Positions 1 through 8,027 of a stretch of 17,037 bases of DNA are shown here, in pieces. A program made the position numbers and the translations under genes. The number at the start of each line of letters is the position of its first letter. The stretch's first letter is position 1. This stretch comes from RGIG4074 sp964459165 (GTDB lineage: Bacteria; Bacillota; Clostridia; Christensenellales; Borkfalkiaceae). The notes under the pieces were generated by a model. The model was not told the DNA's origin, ran no database searches, and was given only the letters and a program-made list of their open reading frames with translations. The stretch is taken from NCBI GenBank assembly GCA_964459165.1, contig CAYWKM010000039.1, positions 1 through 17,037 of the forward strand. The letters are read 5' to 3'.

Positions 1-184
1 TAAATTACTGTTTATCGCTCTATTTGAGCAAATAAATTATATCACATTTCAAGCCATTAAGCAATAAAATACGGTATTCTCTTATCAGTGAATACCCTAT
101 CGTCTCGCTTGAAAGCGCAACTCTTATAAAATTTTAGTTTTTTTATTCCCTATGGCAAGCGCACATTCCTTCTTTTCCTCCGTT
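1..184. other. Left-edge non-coding region downstream of the purA operon
   Basis: I find no gene here. The stretch is AT-rich and lies beyond the stop codon of the last gene of the minus-strand operon. It holds one convincing inverted repeat, listed separately, that could end the operon transcript. A smaller CGCTT/AAGCG hairpin near 113-124 is too weak to call. An open frame reading rightward from 152 is antisense to the 185-976 gene and is not credible. Confidence 0.6.
73..96 (-). terminator. Possible terminator of the purA operon
   Basis: A 7-bp perfect stem, GGTATTC paired with GAATACC across a 10-base loop, lies about 90 bases past the last stop codon of the minus-strand operon. Read on the minus strand it is followed by GTATTTTATT, an imperfect U-rich tail. 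The stem is only moderately GC-rich and the distance from the stop is long, so this is a tentative call. Confidence 0.35.
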
Positions 185-976
185 TTATTTCTCTTTCAAT
201 TCCACCCAAAGCGTCTTTGCGATATCCTCGCAGGCGGTCGGATCGAAGGAAACGTAATTTTTGACGAACAGAGCGGCTACGGAGGAGGCAAAAGCATAGT
301 AATCCTCGTTTTCCTCCAACAAGGAGGCGACGCCTTCGATCTCGTTTCCATAGCTTCCGGACGGAAACCCCCTTTCAAAGAAGCCGGCGGGATCCGCGCG
401 ATTGACGATTTCGGCGATGAAAGCGCGAGGATCCGCTTTTGCGCGAAAGCTACGTTCCTTTAAATACTCCTCCCATGTGGAGGTATAACGGATATCGAAG
501 GAAATCAGCGTGATTTCGTCGAAAAAAATTTCCACTTCTTCCAGCCACATGCCGTTGCAGTCGACCGGAAGAAAAAGGACGGAATCCCTTTTGACCTTAC
601 GGATTTTTCCCATATAGTAGAATCCGTCCTCCCATTCGTTTTCCACGGAGACGATTTTATTCATCAGATAGAGCGATGCGAAAATCGTGTAGAAAGAGGT
701 AAGATCGATCGCAGGGATTTTTATATCCTTCAGAACCTGCTTTTTCCTTAAAATTTCCGTTCCGACGTCTTCGATGTACTCCGCCTCCGCCACGTCGCGG
801 CAAACACGGACGTCGAACCCGTCTAAAAGAAAGTCCTCTTCCACCACGCCGAGAAAAAATTTGTCGTTTGCGTCGGAGATAAAATAATAAAAATCGATAT
901 CGTTAAATTGAAATCCGCAACGGCACAGGCGATAAAGTCCTTCGGCTTCGATTATTTTTTTGACCTCGTTCGTCAT
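185..976 (-). CDS. Protein of unknown function, possible Sm-like core plus DUF1871-like C-terminus
   Basis: I do not recognise this 263-residue protein as a named family. The start is well supported by AAGGAGG three bases before the ATG. There is no signal peptide or membrane segment, and the protein is acidic, so it is likely cytosolic. Residues about 105-172 alternate beta-strand-like segments around GKIRKVKRDSVLFLPVDCNG and DEITLISFDIRY, which resembles small Sm-like barrels. Residues about 184-258 (IVNRADPAGFF, SYGNEIEGV, then CEDIAKTLW) resemble the DUF1871/YugE pattern of DP, YE.EI and C..iA..L. Both resemblances are from memory of family patterns and are inference. It is the last gene of the purA operon, 72 bases after malQ, so it is probably co-transcribed, but the neighbours do not reveal a job. 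Confidence 0.8.
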   Translation of the reverse strand: MTNEVKKIIEAEGLYRLCRCGFQFNDIDFYYFISDANDKFFLGVVEEDFLLDGFDVRVCRDVAEAEYIEDVGTEILRKKQVLKDIKIPAIDLTSFYTIFASLYLMNKIVSVENEWEDGFYYMGKIRKVKRDSVLFLPVDCNGMWLEEVEIFFDEITLISFDIRYTSTWEEYLKERSFRAKADPRAFIAEIVNRADPAGFFERGFPSGSYGNEIEGVASLLEENEDYYAFASSVAALFVKNYVSFDPTACEDIAKTLWVELKEK

Positions 977-1048
977 GATCCTCCTTTTTGATACAGTCCG
1001 AACATCGAGCGGACGGTATTCTTTGCCTTTCTAAAACAAACTCTCGAT

Positions 1049-2563
1049 TTATTCCCTGTTATATTTCTTTACGAGAAAACGGATAAAAGCCGTCTCTTTT
1101 TCATTGGGAAGCCGATCAAGACGGAAGCTCCAATTATCTCCGCTTGTACCCGGAGTATTCATGCGGGAATCGTTATCGAGAAGCATAATATCCTGCACGG
1201 GGATAATAACGGTATTCGCATCGCTTTGAAACGCCGCCGCTACAAGCGCCTTGCAAATATTTTCGTCGGCGTCGAGACGGGCGATCATCTTACGCTTCCT
1301 CAAAGAATATCTTACCTCTTTGACGAACGCCGCCTTTTTCTCCGGCGTAAGTCCCTTCAGGTAACCCATGACCGTGTCGTTGTCGTGCGTGCCCGTATAA
1401 CAGACGCAATTTTCCGAAATATTTTCGGGGCGGTAGCTGTTTTCCTTATTTCCGTCGAAAGCAAAAAGCAGGACCTTCATCCCGGGGAAACCGCTCTCCT
1501 TCAAGAGCTTCTCGACCCCTTCGTCCAACGTGCCGAGATCTTCGGCGATGACGGGCAAATCCCCGAGCTGATTTTCCGCCTCTTCAAACAGCTCCCTTTT
1601 CGGTCCTTCGAGCCATTTGCCTCTCTTCGCGTTCTCCGCGCCCGCTTCTACGCTGTAATAGCGATCGAATCCGCGGAAGTGGTCGATTCGGACGACGTCG
1701 TACGTCTTTAACGCCTGACGGATGCGGCGAATCCACCAGCGGTAACCGCTCTTTTTATGCGCTTCCCAATCATACAGAGGATTGCCCCAAAGCTGACCGT
1801 CCTCCGAGAAATAATCGGGGGGTACGCCCGCCTGCTCGGTTTGCTTCAATTCGCCGTCCAATTTAAAGAGCTTGGGATTCGCCCATACGTCCGCACTGTC
1901 GTACGCCATATAAAGGGGAATATCCCCTATGATTTTTACGCCCTTCCCGTTGGCATACGACTTCAACGCGTTCCACTGCTTGAAAAATTCGTATTGAACG
2001 AACTGCCAGAAATTGTACTCTTCGAGATTGTTGCGCATGAAGTCGGAGACGAGACGGGTATCGTTATATTTAAAATCGTAATCCCAATCGGCGAAGCATT
2101 GCCCGCCGAACGCGCCTTTGAGCGTCATAAACCTCGCATAGTCGTCAAATTCTCCCTGATAGACGAACGCGCGGAAATTCTTATTCCTCGTGTCAAAGCG
2201 CGAATAAGCCTTCCTCAGCACGGCGTAACGCGACGTATAGAGAGCCGCGTAATTCACCCGTCCCGAAGGGAGCTCGGCTTCCTCTGTTTCCTCTTCGGTG
2301 AGAAGACCGTCCTTTTTGAGAAACGCCGGATCGATAAAATAAGGGTTCCCCGAATTACAGCAAACGGATTGATAGGGCGAATCGCCGAAGCCCGTCTGAA
2401 CGAGAGGAAGAATCTGCCAATATTTGATTTTATTTCTTGCGAGAAGATCGACGAATTCGTATGCGGATTTGCCCAACGTCCCTATCCCGAATTTACCGGG
2501 CAGGGAAGATATGTGCAAAAGAATGCCTGCGGATCGCTTATTTTCTTCGGTAATATAAGACAT
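1049..2563 (-). CDS. malQ: 4-alpha-glucanotransferase (amylomaltase, GH77)
   Basis: Transfers alpha-1,4-glucan segments between maltodextrins and releases glucose, in cytosolic maltodextrin or glycogen metabolism. The 504 residues match the usual length of about 500. The N-terminus has the family pattern SAGILLHISSLPGKFGIGTLG. The GH77 catalytic set is visible: nucleophile Asp294 in VVRIDHFRGFD, acid/base Glu341 in VIAEDLG, and Asp394 in TGTHDNDT. The acceptor-loop region around DWDYDFKYNDTR is also typical. The ribosome site AAGGAG overlaps the TAA stop of dapL and lies 8 bases before the ATG, with only 12 bases between the genes, so translational coupling to dapL is likely. No other glycogen or maltose gene lies in the window, so its pairing with amino-acid and nucleotide genes is a context oddity rather than a clue to function. 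Confidence 0.97.
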   Translation of the reverse strand: MSYITEENKRSAGILLHISSLPGKFGIGTLGKSAYEFVDLLARNKIKYWQILPLVQTGFGDSPYQSVCCNSGNPYFIDPAFLKKDGLLTEEETEEAELPSGRVNYAALYTSRYAVLRKAYSRFDTRNKNFRAFVYQGEFDDYARFMTLKGAFGGQCFADWDYDFKYNDTRLVSDFMRNNLEEYNFWQFVQYEFFKQWNALKSYANGKGVKIIGDIPLYMAYDSADVWANPKLFKLDGELKQTEQAGVPPDYFSEDGQLWGNPLYDWEAHKKSGYRWWIRRIRQALKTYDVVRIDHFRGFDRYYSVEAGAENAKRGKWLEGPKRELFEEAENQLGDLPVIAEDLGTLDEGVEKLLKESGFPGMKVLLFAFDGNKENSYRPENISENCVCYTGTHDNDTVMGYLKGLTPEKKAAFVKEVRYSLRKRKMIARLDADENICKALVAAAFQSDANTVIIPVQDIMLLDNDSRMNTPGTSGDNWSFRLDRLPNEKETAFIRFLVKKYNRE

Positions 2564-2575
2564 TTCCCGTACTCC

Positions 2576-3772
2576 TTACCGCAAAGCGAGCGTCCCGACG
2601 GCGGATTTGATCCTTTCACAAGCTTCGACCGTAGCCTCCCTCGTGTTGAAGGCGGTGAGACGGAAATAGCCTTCTCCGTTTTTGCCGAACCCCGCTCCCG
2701 GCGTACCCGCCACCTGAACGGTTTCGAGAAGCCAATCGAAAAATTGCCAGCTATCCATGCCGCCGGGGCATTTCAGCCAGATATAGGGAGAATTTTTTCC
2801 GCCCGTGTACCAAATTCCGAGCTCGTCCATGCAGGAAACGATGATCCTCGCGTTTTCCTGATAGACGGCGAGGTTGGCTTTAATCTGTCTTTCCCCCTCT
2901 TCCGTAAATACGGCGGCGGCGCCGCGCTGAACGATATAAGAAACGCCGTTAAATTTTGTCGTCTGACGGCGGAGCCACATCCTGTTGCAACTCATCCCGT
3001 CAAATTCAAGCGATTTCGGAACGACGGTATATCCGCATCTCGTGCCCGTAAAACCGGCCGTCTTGGAGAACGAACATATCTCGATCGCGCACCTTTTCGC
3101 CCCTTCGATCTCGAAGATGCTTCTCGCCGAAGAACCGTCGGCGGCAAAGCATTCGTACGCGGCGTCGTAGAGAATGACGGCGTTCTTTTCCGTCGCGTAC
3201 TTCACCCATTCGGCGAGCTGTTCGGCGGAATAAGCCGCGCCCGTGGGATTATTCGGCGAACAGATGTAGATGATATCGGCGTCTACGGCATAATCGGGCA
3301 TGGGAAGAAATCCGTTGGATGCGTTCGCGTCGGAATAAAGGATCTTCCTGCCCGCCATGACGTTGGTGTCTACGTAAACCGGATAGACGGGATCGGGCAC
3401 GAGCACGACGTTTTCCTTAGCGAAGATATCGAGGATGTTCCCGCAATCGGACTTAGCTCCGTCGGAAATGAAAATCTCGTCCTTCTCAAGTTGCACGCCG
3501 CGTCGGGCATAGTAAGAGCGAATTCCCTCTCTTAAAAAATCGTAGCCCTGCTCGGGACCGTAACCGCGGAAGGTTTCCTTTTTTGCCATATCCTCGACGG
3601 CGGCGTGAAGCGCGTCAATGACGGCGGGAGCCAACGGAAGCGTTACGTCGCCGATAGAAAGCTTGATAATTTTTTTATCGGGATGGGCGGCGGAATAATC
3701 GCCGATTTTCTTTGCAACGGCGGAAAACAGATAGCTGTCCGCCACATTTTTATAATTTTCATTCAGTTTCAT
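2576..3772 (-). CDS. dapL: LL-diaminopimelate aminotransferase
   Basis: A PLP enzyme that converts tetrahydrodipicolinate plus glutamate directly to LL-2,6-diaminopimelate, bypassing the acylated intermediates of the DapD/DapE routes. The 398-residue length fits the family. Visible features are the N-terminal segment KLSIGDVTLPL typical of DapL, YGPEQGYDFLREGI, the aminotransferase motif SPNNPTG (172-178), the cofactor region with Asp203 and Tyr206, and the PLP lysine Lys237 in SFSKTAGFTGTRCGY. The start has AAAGGAG 9 bases upstream. dapF, encoding the next enzyme of the same route, lies in the same operon, which supports the DapL call over a generic aminotransferase. A 155-base gap with a hairpin separates it from pyrG; I see no convincing promoter in that gap. 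Confidence 0.95.
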   Translation of the reverse strand: MKLNENYKNVADSYLFSAVAKKIGDYSAAHPDKKIIKLSIGDVTLPLAPAVIDALHAAVEDMAKKETFRGYGPEQGYDFLREGIRSYYARRGVQLEKDEIFISDGAKSDCGNILDIFAKENVVLVPDPVYPVYVDTNVMAGRKILYSDANASNGFLPMPDYAVDADIIYICSPNNPTGAAYSAEQLAEWVKYATEKNAVILYDAAYECFAADGSSARSIFEIEGAKRCAIEICSFSKTAGFTGTRCGYTVVPKSLEFDGMSCNRMWLRRQTTKFNGVSYIVQRGAAAVFTEEGERQIKANLAVYQENARIIVSCMDELGIWYTGGKNSPYIWLKCPGGMDSWQFFDWLLETVQVAGTPGAGFGKNGEGYFRLTAFNTREATVEACERIKSAVGTLALR

Positions 3773-3886
3773 AAACCTTGACTCCTTTTTGATAATCCTA
3801 TACGGAAAAACACAGACAAAGGCGATTCCTCCCCCTTTTTCGAAGGCGAACGAAGCGCCCCTCTTTCGTCTATCCTTTGACCAAAC

Positions 3887-3911
3887 AAGGCATAGCCGAA
3901 AACTATGCCTT
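3887..3911 (-). terminator. Intra-operon hairpin between pyrG and dapL
   Basis: A perfect 9-bp stem, AAGGCATAG and CTATGCCTT, closes a 7-base loop just after the pyrG stop. On the minus strand it is followed by TTGTTTGG, a poor U-tract, so it more likely attenuates or protects the 3' end of the upstream transcript than fully terminates it. The 155-base gap carries no recognisable new promoter for dapL, which argues that some transcription reads through. Confidence 0.5.
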
Positions 3912-3927
3912 ACCTTTATTTTTCCGC

Positions 3928-5529
3928 TTATTTATTTTCACGATACTCTACGGAAGCGCGAATAAAATCTCTGAATATGGGATGCGCGCAATTCGGGCGG
4001 GATTTAAATTCCGGATGAAACTGTACGCCGATATAAAACTTATTTGAGGGAACTTCTACCGCTTCGCACAAATGTCCGTCGGGAGATTCGCCCGCAACGA
4101 TCATGCCGTTCTCCTCGAATTTCGCTCGATATTCATTGTTGAATTCGAAGCGATGTCTGTGTCGTTCGGAAATAAGGTCTTTTTTGTACGCCCGCTTCAT
4201 AATCGGTCCGATCACCTTGCAGGGGTACGCGCCGAGACGCATCGTACCGCCCATCTTTACGCCGTACTGATCCGGCATCAGATCGATGACCTTGTGCTCG
4301 CTCCGCGTATTAAACTCGGAGGAATTTGCATCCGTTAAGCCGAGGACGTTCCTCGCGTATTCGATGACGGCGATTTGCATACCAAGGCATATGCCGAAAT
4401 AGGGAATATCGCGTTCGCGCGCGTATTTCGCGCAAAGAATCATTCCCTCGATTCCCCGATCGCCGAAGCCGCCGGGAAGGATGACGCCGTCGCAGTCTTT
4501 TAAATGCCCGTCGATGTTATCCGGATTCAGAAATTCGGTGTCCACCCATTGAATTTCGACCTTCGCGCTGTTTTCATAGCCGGCGTGCGCCAAGGCTTCC
4601 GCGACGGAAAGATAAGCGTCGTGCAGCTTTACATATTTCCCGCAAAGGGCGATTTTTACCGTTTTGTTCCTGGATTCCACTCTCCGCAGCATCTCTTCCC
4701 ACTCGGTCGTATCAATGGTCCTTTGATCGAGGTGCAAAATATTGCAGACGATAGAGGAAAAGTTGCTCCTTTCGAGCATCATGGGCGCCTCGTACAGGAC
4801 GGGAACGGTGATATTTTCGATGCAGCATTCGGGGGCGACGTTACAGAACATGGCGATTTTGTCGCGGATGTATTTCGGCATCGGCTTGTCCACCCTCGCC
4901 ATGATAATGTCGGGATTGATGCCCATTCCCTGCAATTCTTTTACGGAATGCTGCGTCGGCTTGCTCTTAAATTCGTCCGAACCGGAAATGTAAGGAACCA
5001 ACGTGACATGGATAAAGCAACAGTTATCCCTGCCCACTTCCCTCGACACCTGACGAATCGCTTCGATAAAGGGCTGACTTTCGATGTCGCCCGTCGTACC
5101 GCCGATTTCGGTGATGACGATGTCGGCGTTGGAGGTTCTTCCCACGTTGTAAATAAAAGATTTAATCTCGTTGGTAATATGCGGAATGACCTGAATGGTA
5201 TGTCCGAGGTATTCGCCGTTTCTCTCCTTATTGAGGACGTTCCAATACACCTTACCCGTCGTTAAATTGGAATATTTATTCAGATCTTCGTCGATGAATC
5301 TTTCGTAGTGTCCGAGATCGAGATCGGTCTCCGCGCCGTCTTCGGTAACGAAAACCTCCCCGTGCTCGAAGGGACTCATCGTTCCGGGATCGAGGTTGAT
5401 ATAAGGATCCAATTTTTGCGAAGCAATCTTATAGCCCCTCATCTTTAAAAGTCGTCCCAAAGAAGCCGCCGTAATCCCCTTTCCGAGACCGGATACGACG
5501 CCGCCTGTTACAAAAATATATTTCGTCAT
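3928..5529 (-). CDS. pyrG: CTP synthase (glutamine-hydrolysing)
   Basis: Converts UTP to CTP using ATP and ammonia released from glutamine, the last step of de novo pyrimidine nucleotide synthesis. At 533 residues it is full length. Residues 1-265 form the synthetase domain, with the ATP-binding loop GGVVSGLGKGITAASLG near the N-terminus, SQKLDPYINLDPGTM, and EIGGTTGDIES. Residues about 290-533 form the class I glutamine amidotransferase domain, with nucleophile Cys381 in GICLGMQ, the oxyanion segment LPGGFGDRG, and His505/Glu507 in FHPEFKSRP. The ribosome site GGAG sits 11 bases before the ATG, a slightly long spacing. It follows dapF by 38 bases and sits with purA in one unit, so purine and pyrimidine triphosphate supply share a transcript. 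Confidence 0.98.
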   Translation of the reverse strand: MTKYIFVTGGVVSGLGKGITAASLGRLLKMRGYKIASQKLDPYINLDPGTMSPFEHGEVFVTEDGAETDLDLGHYERFIDEDLNKYSNLTTGKVYWNVLNKERNGEYLGHTIQVIPHITNEIKSFIYNVGRTSNADIVITEIGGTTGDIESQPFIEAIRQVSREVGRDNCCFIHVTLVPYISGSDEFKSKPTQHSVKELQGMGINPDIIMARVDKPMPKYIRDKIAMFCNVAPECCIENITVPVLYEAPMMLERSNFSSIVCNILHLDQRTIDTTEWEEMLRRVESRNKTVKIALCGKYVKLHDAYLSVAEALAHAGYENSAKVEIQWVDTEFLNPDNIDGHLKDCDGVILPGGFGDRGIEGMILCAKYARERDIPYFGICLGMQIAVIEYARNVLGLTDANSSEFNTRSEHKVIDLMPDQYGVKMGGTMRLGAYPCKVIGPIMKRAYKKDLISERHRHRFEFNNEYRAKFEENGMIVAGESPDGHLCEAVEVPSNKFYIGVQFHPEFKSRPNCAHPIFRDFIRASVEYRENK

Positions 5530-5567
5530 CTTTTTGCGTACTCCGTTTTTTCTTTATTCTCTCGTAA

Positions 5568-6410
5568 TCATATATCTACTTCGCCCGTAAAAACAAGCTC
5601 TGCGGGACCCGTCATCAAAACGGTTTCGTCCGTATAACGGATAACGAGATCGCCGCCGAGCAGATGAACGACGACGTCCGCGTCCTTTTGGCAAAAGCCG
5701 TTCAATACGGCGGCTACGACGGATGCGCAGGCTCCCGTCCCGCACGCCCACGTTTCGCCGCTGCCTCGCTCCCACACTCTCATTTTGAGCTCCGTGGGAG
5801 AAATCACTTTGACGAACTCCGTATTGACCCCTTCGGGAAAAATTTCATTCTTTTCAAAGAGCGGCCCCGCCTTTTCGATCTCTATATCGTCGGGATCCTC
5901 GAAGACGACGCAATGCGGATTTCCCATGGAAACGCAGGTGATCGAGCGTTCGCTATCTCCGATTTTCACTCTTTTATTCACGACGCATTCTCCCGTAAAC
6001 GTAGTGGGAATGCGCTCCGGCTTCAAAATCGCCGCACCCATGTCCACCTTTACGCTCGCGATCTTTCCGTCGTCCGCAGGATAAAGTTCGAGATTCTTTA
6101 CGCCGCTCAGCGTCTCGACGGAAATATTTTTCTTATTGCCCACCTTTCCGGTATCGTAAAGGAATTTTCCCACGCAGCGAATGCCGTTTCCGCACATTTT
6201 TCCCTCGCTTCCGTCGGCGTTGAACATACGCATTTTACCGTCCGCGATATCGGAAGGGCAAACGAGGATAACGCCGTCGCTGCCGATTCCGAAATGTCGG
6301 TCGGAGTATTTGACGGCGACAGACTTCGGATCTTCGATTTCGTTCTGAAAGCAATCGAAATAGATATAGTCGTTGCCGATTCCTTGCATTTTATAAAACT
6401 TCGTAATCAT
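5568..6410 (-). CDS. dapF: Diaminopimelate epimerase
   Basis: Interconverts LL- and meso-diaminopimelate without a cofactor, giving the meso form used in lysine synthesis and in the peptidoglycan stem peptide. The 280 residues match the family. Both catalytic cysteines are present: Cys73 in MCGNGIRC and Cys223 in WACGTGACAS. Other landmarks are GIGSDGVILV, MRMFNADGSEGKMCG, SMGNPHCVVF and RVWERGSGET. The start lies only 9 bases after the purA stop and has just a weak AGAGAG in front of it, so translation probably depends on ribosomes arriving from purA. Together with dapL in the same operon it covers the two steps from tetrahydrodipicolinate to meso-diaminopimelate. Confidence 0.98.
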   Translation of the reverse strand: MITKFYKMQGIGNDYIYFDCFQNEIEDPKSVAVKYSDRHFGIGSDGVILVCPSDIADGKMRMFNADGSEGKMCGNGIRCVGKFLYDTGKVGNKKNISVETLSGVKNLELYPADDGKIASVKVDMGAAILKPERIPTTFTGECVVNKRVKIGDSERSITCVSMGNPHCVVFEDPDDIEIEKAGPLFEKNEIFPEGVNTEFVKVISPTELKMRVWERGSGETWACGTGACASVVAAVLNGFCQKDADVVVHLLGGDLVIRYTDETVLMTGPAELVFTGEVDI

Positions 6411-6419
6411 AAGCTCTCT

Positions 6420-7691
6420 TTACAATATGACGTAAGCTTCTCTCTCCGCGCCGACGGATACATACTTGACGTAGCACTCGCAGGCTTCCTCGATAAATCT
6501 GATATAATCCAAAGCCGCTTTGGGAAGCTCTTCCTTCGTTCTGCATTGAGAAATATCGCACTTCCAACCGGGCAGACTCTTGAATACGGGCTTGCACTCG
6601 TCTAAAACGTCGGTGAAAGGAAATTCTTCGAGACGTTCGCCGTTGAGCTCGTAGCCAACGCACACTTCGATCTCTTCGTAATCGGACAGCACGTCGAGCT
6701 TCGTGAGCGCGACTTCATCCGCGCCCTGACAGCGAATTCCGTATTTGGACGCGAGCACGTCGAAAGGTCCGACCCTTCTCGGACGTCCGGTAGCCGCGCC
6801 GTATTCGCCGCCGAGCTTGCGCAGCTTTTCCGCCTTTTCGCCGAAATATTCCGCCGTAAAGGGCCCTTCGCCCACGCAGGTGGAATAAGCCTTCATGACG
6901 CCGATCGACTTGTCCAATTTCAAATTGGGCACGCCCGCGCCGATAGGCGCGTACGCCGCAATGGAAGAAGAGGAGGAGGTATAGGGATAGATGCCGAAAT
7001 CGATATCGCGCAGCGCGCCGAGCTGAGCTTCGAACAGGATCTTCTTGCCCGCCTTGTTCGCCTTATTCAAATATACGCCTACGTCGCAGATATAGGGAAC
7101 CAATTCCTTCCCGTAGGCTTCAAAGTATTCAATCATCTCTTCCGTCTTGACGGGCTCCGCGCCGTATCCCTTTTCAACGGTAAGATTTTTCCATTCGACG
7201 ATGGCGGGCAGTCTCTTATACAGAAGATCGGGTCTTAACAGTTCGCCCATGCGAAAGGCCTTTTTAAAATACTTGTCGGCGTAGACGGGAGCGATTCCTC
7301 TTCTGGTAGAGCCGAATTTTGCGCCTGCGAGCCTGTCCTCTTCCAAGCAGTCCTGACGCACGTGATAGGGCATGGTGATAACGGCTTTATCGCTGATCTT
7401 CAAATTTTCAGGCGTAATCCTGATCCCCTGACTTCTCAGCTTCTCCATTTCGTTATGCAGATGCTTGATATCGATAACCATGCCGTTGCCGAGAACGTTT
7501 ACAACATCTTCGCGAAGAATACCGGAAGGCAAAATGTTAAGAATAAACTTTCCCCTCTCGTTGATAACGGTATGTCCCGCATTATTGCCGCCCTGATAGC
7601 GGCAGACGATATCGTATTCCTGAGAAAGCAAATCGACCATACGCCCCTTGCCTTCGTCTCCCCAATTGATTCCGCAAATAGATGTTAACAT
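6420..7691 (-). CDS. purA: Adenylosuccinate synthetase
   Basis: Makes adenylosuccinate from IMP, aspartate and GTP, the first committed step to AMP. I start the gene at 7691, giving 423 residues, because an AAAGGAG sits 8 bases upstream and the protein then opens with the family signature GINWGDEGKGRMVD. Catalytic Asp12 and His40 (QGGNNAGHTV) align with the E. coli pair. GSTRRGIAPVYADK and ATGRPRRVGPFD are the IMP and GTP/Mg contact regions. The usual Gln after GI in the first motif is Asn here, and several other motif positions differ slightly, which suggests a lineage-specific branch. A longer in-frame start at 7757 would fall in the structured leader and lacks a ribosome site. It is the first gene of the operon. 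Confidence 0.96.
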   Translation of the reverse strand: MLTSICGINWGDEGKGRMVDLLSQEYDIVCRYQGGNNAGHTVINERGKFILNILPSGILREDVVNVLGNGMVIDIKHLHNEMEKLRSQGIRITPENLKISDKAVITMPYHVRQDCLEEDRLAGAKFGSTRRGIAPVYADKYFKKAFRMGELLRPDLLYKRLPAIVEWKNLTVEKGYGAEPVKTEEMIEYFEAYGKELVPYICDVGVYLNKANKAGKKILFEAQLGALRDIDFGIYPYTSSSSSIAAYAPIGAGVPNLKLDKSIGVMKAYSTCVGEGPFTAEYFGEKAEKLRKLGGEYGAATGRPRRVGPFDVLASKYGIRCQGADEVALTKLDVLSDYEEIEVCVGYELNGERLEEFPFTDVLDECKPVFKSLPGWKCDISQCRTKEELPKAALDYIRFIEEACECYVKYVSVGAEREAYVIL

Positions 7692-7699
7692 GGATAATT

Positions 7700-7706
7700 C
7701 TCCTTT
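7700..7706 (-). promoter_or_regulatory. Ribosome binding site fixing the purA start
   Basis: AAAGGAG on the minus strand, 8 bases before the ATG at 7691. It decides between this start and the longer in-frame reading from 7757, which has no comparable site. Confidence 0.85.
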
Positions 7707-7728
7707 ATTATGATGATACGAATGATTT

Positions 7729-7767
7729 CTTGATCTTTTCATCAAGAGGTATGACATAATATCATAC
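7729..7767 (-). promoter_or_regulatory. Two hairpins in the purA leader
   Basis: On the minus strand the predicted transcript begins almost at a stem GTATGA/TCATAC (7749-7767, 7-base loop), followed at once by a stem CTTGAT/ATCAAG (7729-7746, 6-base loop), and then the ribosome site. Neither is long enough to call a riboswitch, and there is no U-run to make them a terminator. They may stabilise the 5' end of the long operon mRNA or form part of a regulator site. Confidence 0.4.
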
Positions 7768-7772
7768 GATAC

Positions 7773-7801
7773 ATTATAAAAGAAAAAAACCGTTTTGTCA
7801 A
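7773..7801 (-). promoter_or_regulatory. SigmaA-type promoter of the purA operon
   Basis: A consensus TTGACA (-35, 7796-7801) and consensus TATAAT (-10, 7773-7778) on the minus strand, separated by exactly 17 bases. Transcription should begin near 7766, leaving a leader of about 75 bases. This drives purA and probably everything down to the 185-976 gene. Confidence 0.85.
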
Positions 7802-7998
7802 GTATTCCGATCGCAATAGCGAAAGCGTCGGGGATAAAACAAATCCGGATCTTCGCTCGCCCTCAGAAATTTTTCTTCGACGAAAGATGAACGGGAAAAG
7901 GAATATTTTTCCGCAATCGCAATAAATATAATTACCGTCGGCGTCGACGCTTTTCATCATAAGTTTATAAAAATCTTAAATAAAACAAACATTCGTTA

Positions 7999-8027
7999 TT
8001 GACAAAAGAGAAAAAATGAAGTATCAT
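7999..8027 (+). promoter_or_regulatory. SigmaA-type promoter of the Nudix gene
   Basis: Consensus TTGACA at 7999-8004, a 17-base spacer, and TATCAT at 8022-8027. Transcription should start near 8034, about 25 bases before the ATG at 8059. The ribosome site AAAGGGGGA lies 5 bases before that ATG. Confidence 0.8.

Noticed and set aside
996..1014. Inverted repeat GTCCG/CGGAC between malQ and the unknown gene
   Set aside because: Only 5 bp with a 9-base loop and no U-run on the minus strand; too short to call a terminator or operator.
1757..3535. A 592-codon open frame on the plus strand
   Set aside because: It is antisense to both malQ and dapL, which carry complete catalytic motifs and ribosome sites on the other strand. 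It has no ribosome site and resembles no protein I know. It is a by-product of codon bias in those genes.
5664..6605. A 313-codon open frame on the plus strand
   Set aside because: Antisense to dapF and the end of purA; both of those are intact and recognisable.
7742..7960. A 72-codon open frame on the minus strand in the divergent gap
   Set aside because: It runs through the purA promoter and leader, has no ribosome site and a phenylalanine- and serine-rich composition typical of AT-rich non-coding DNA.
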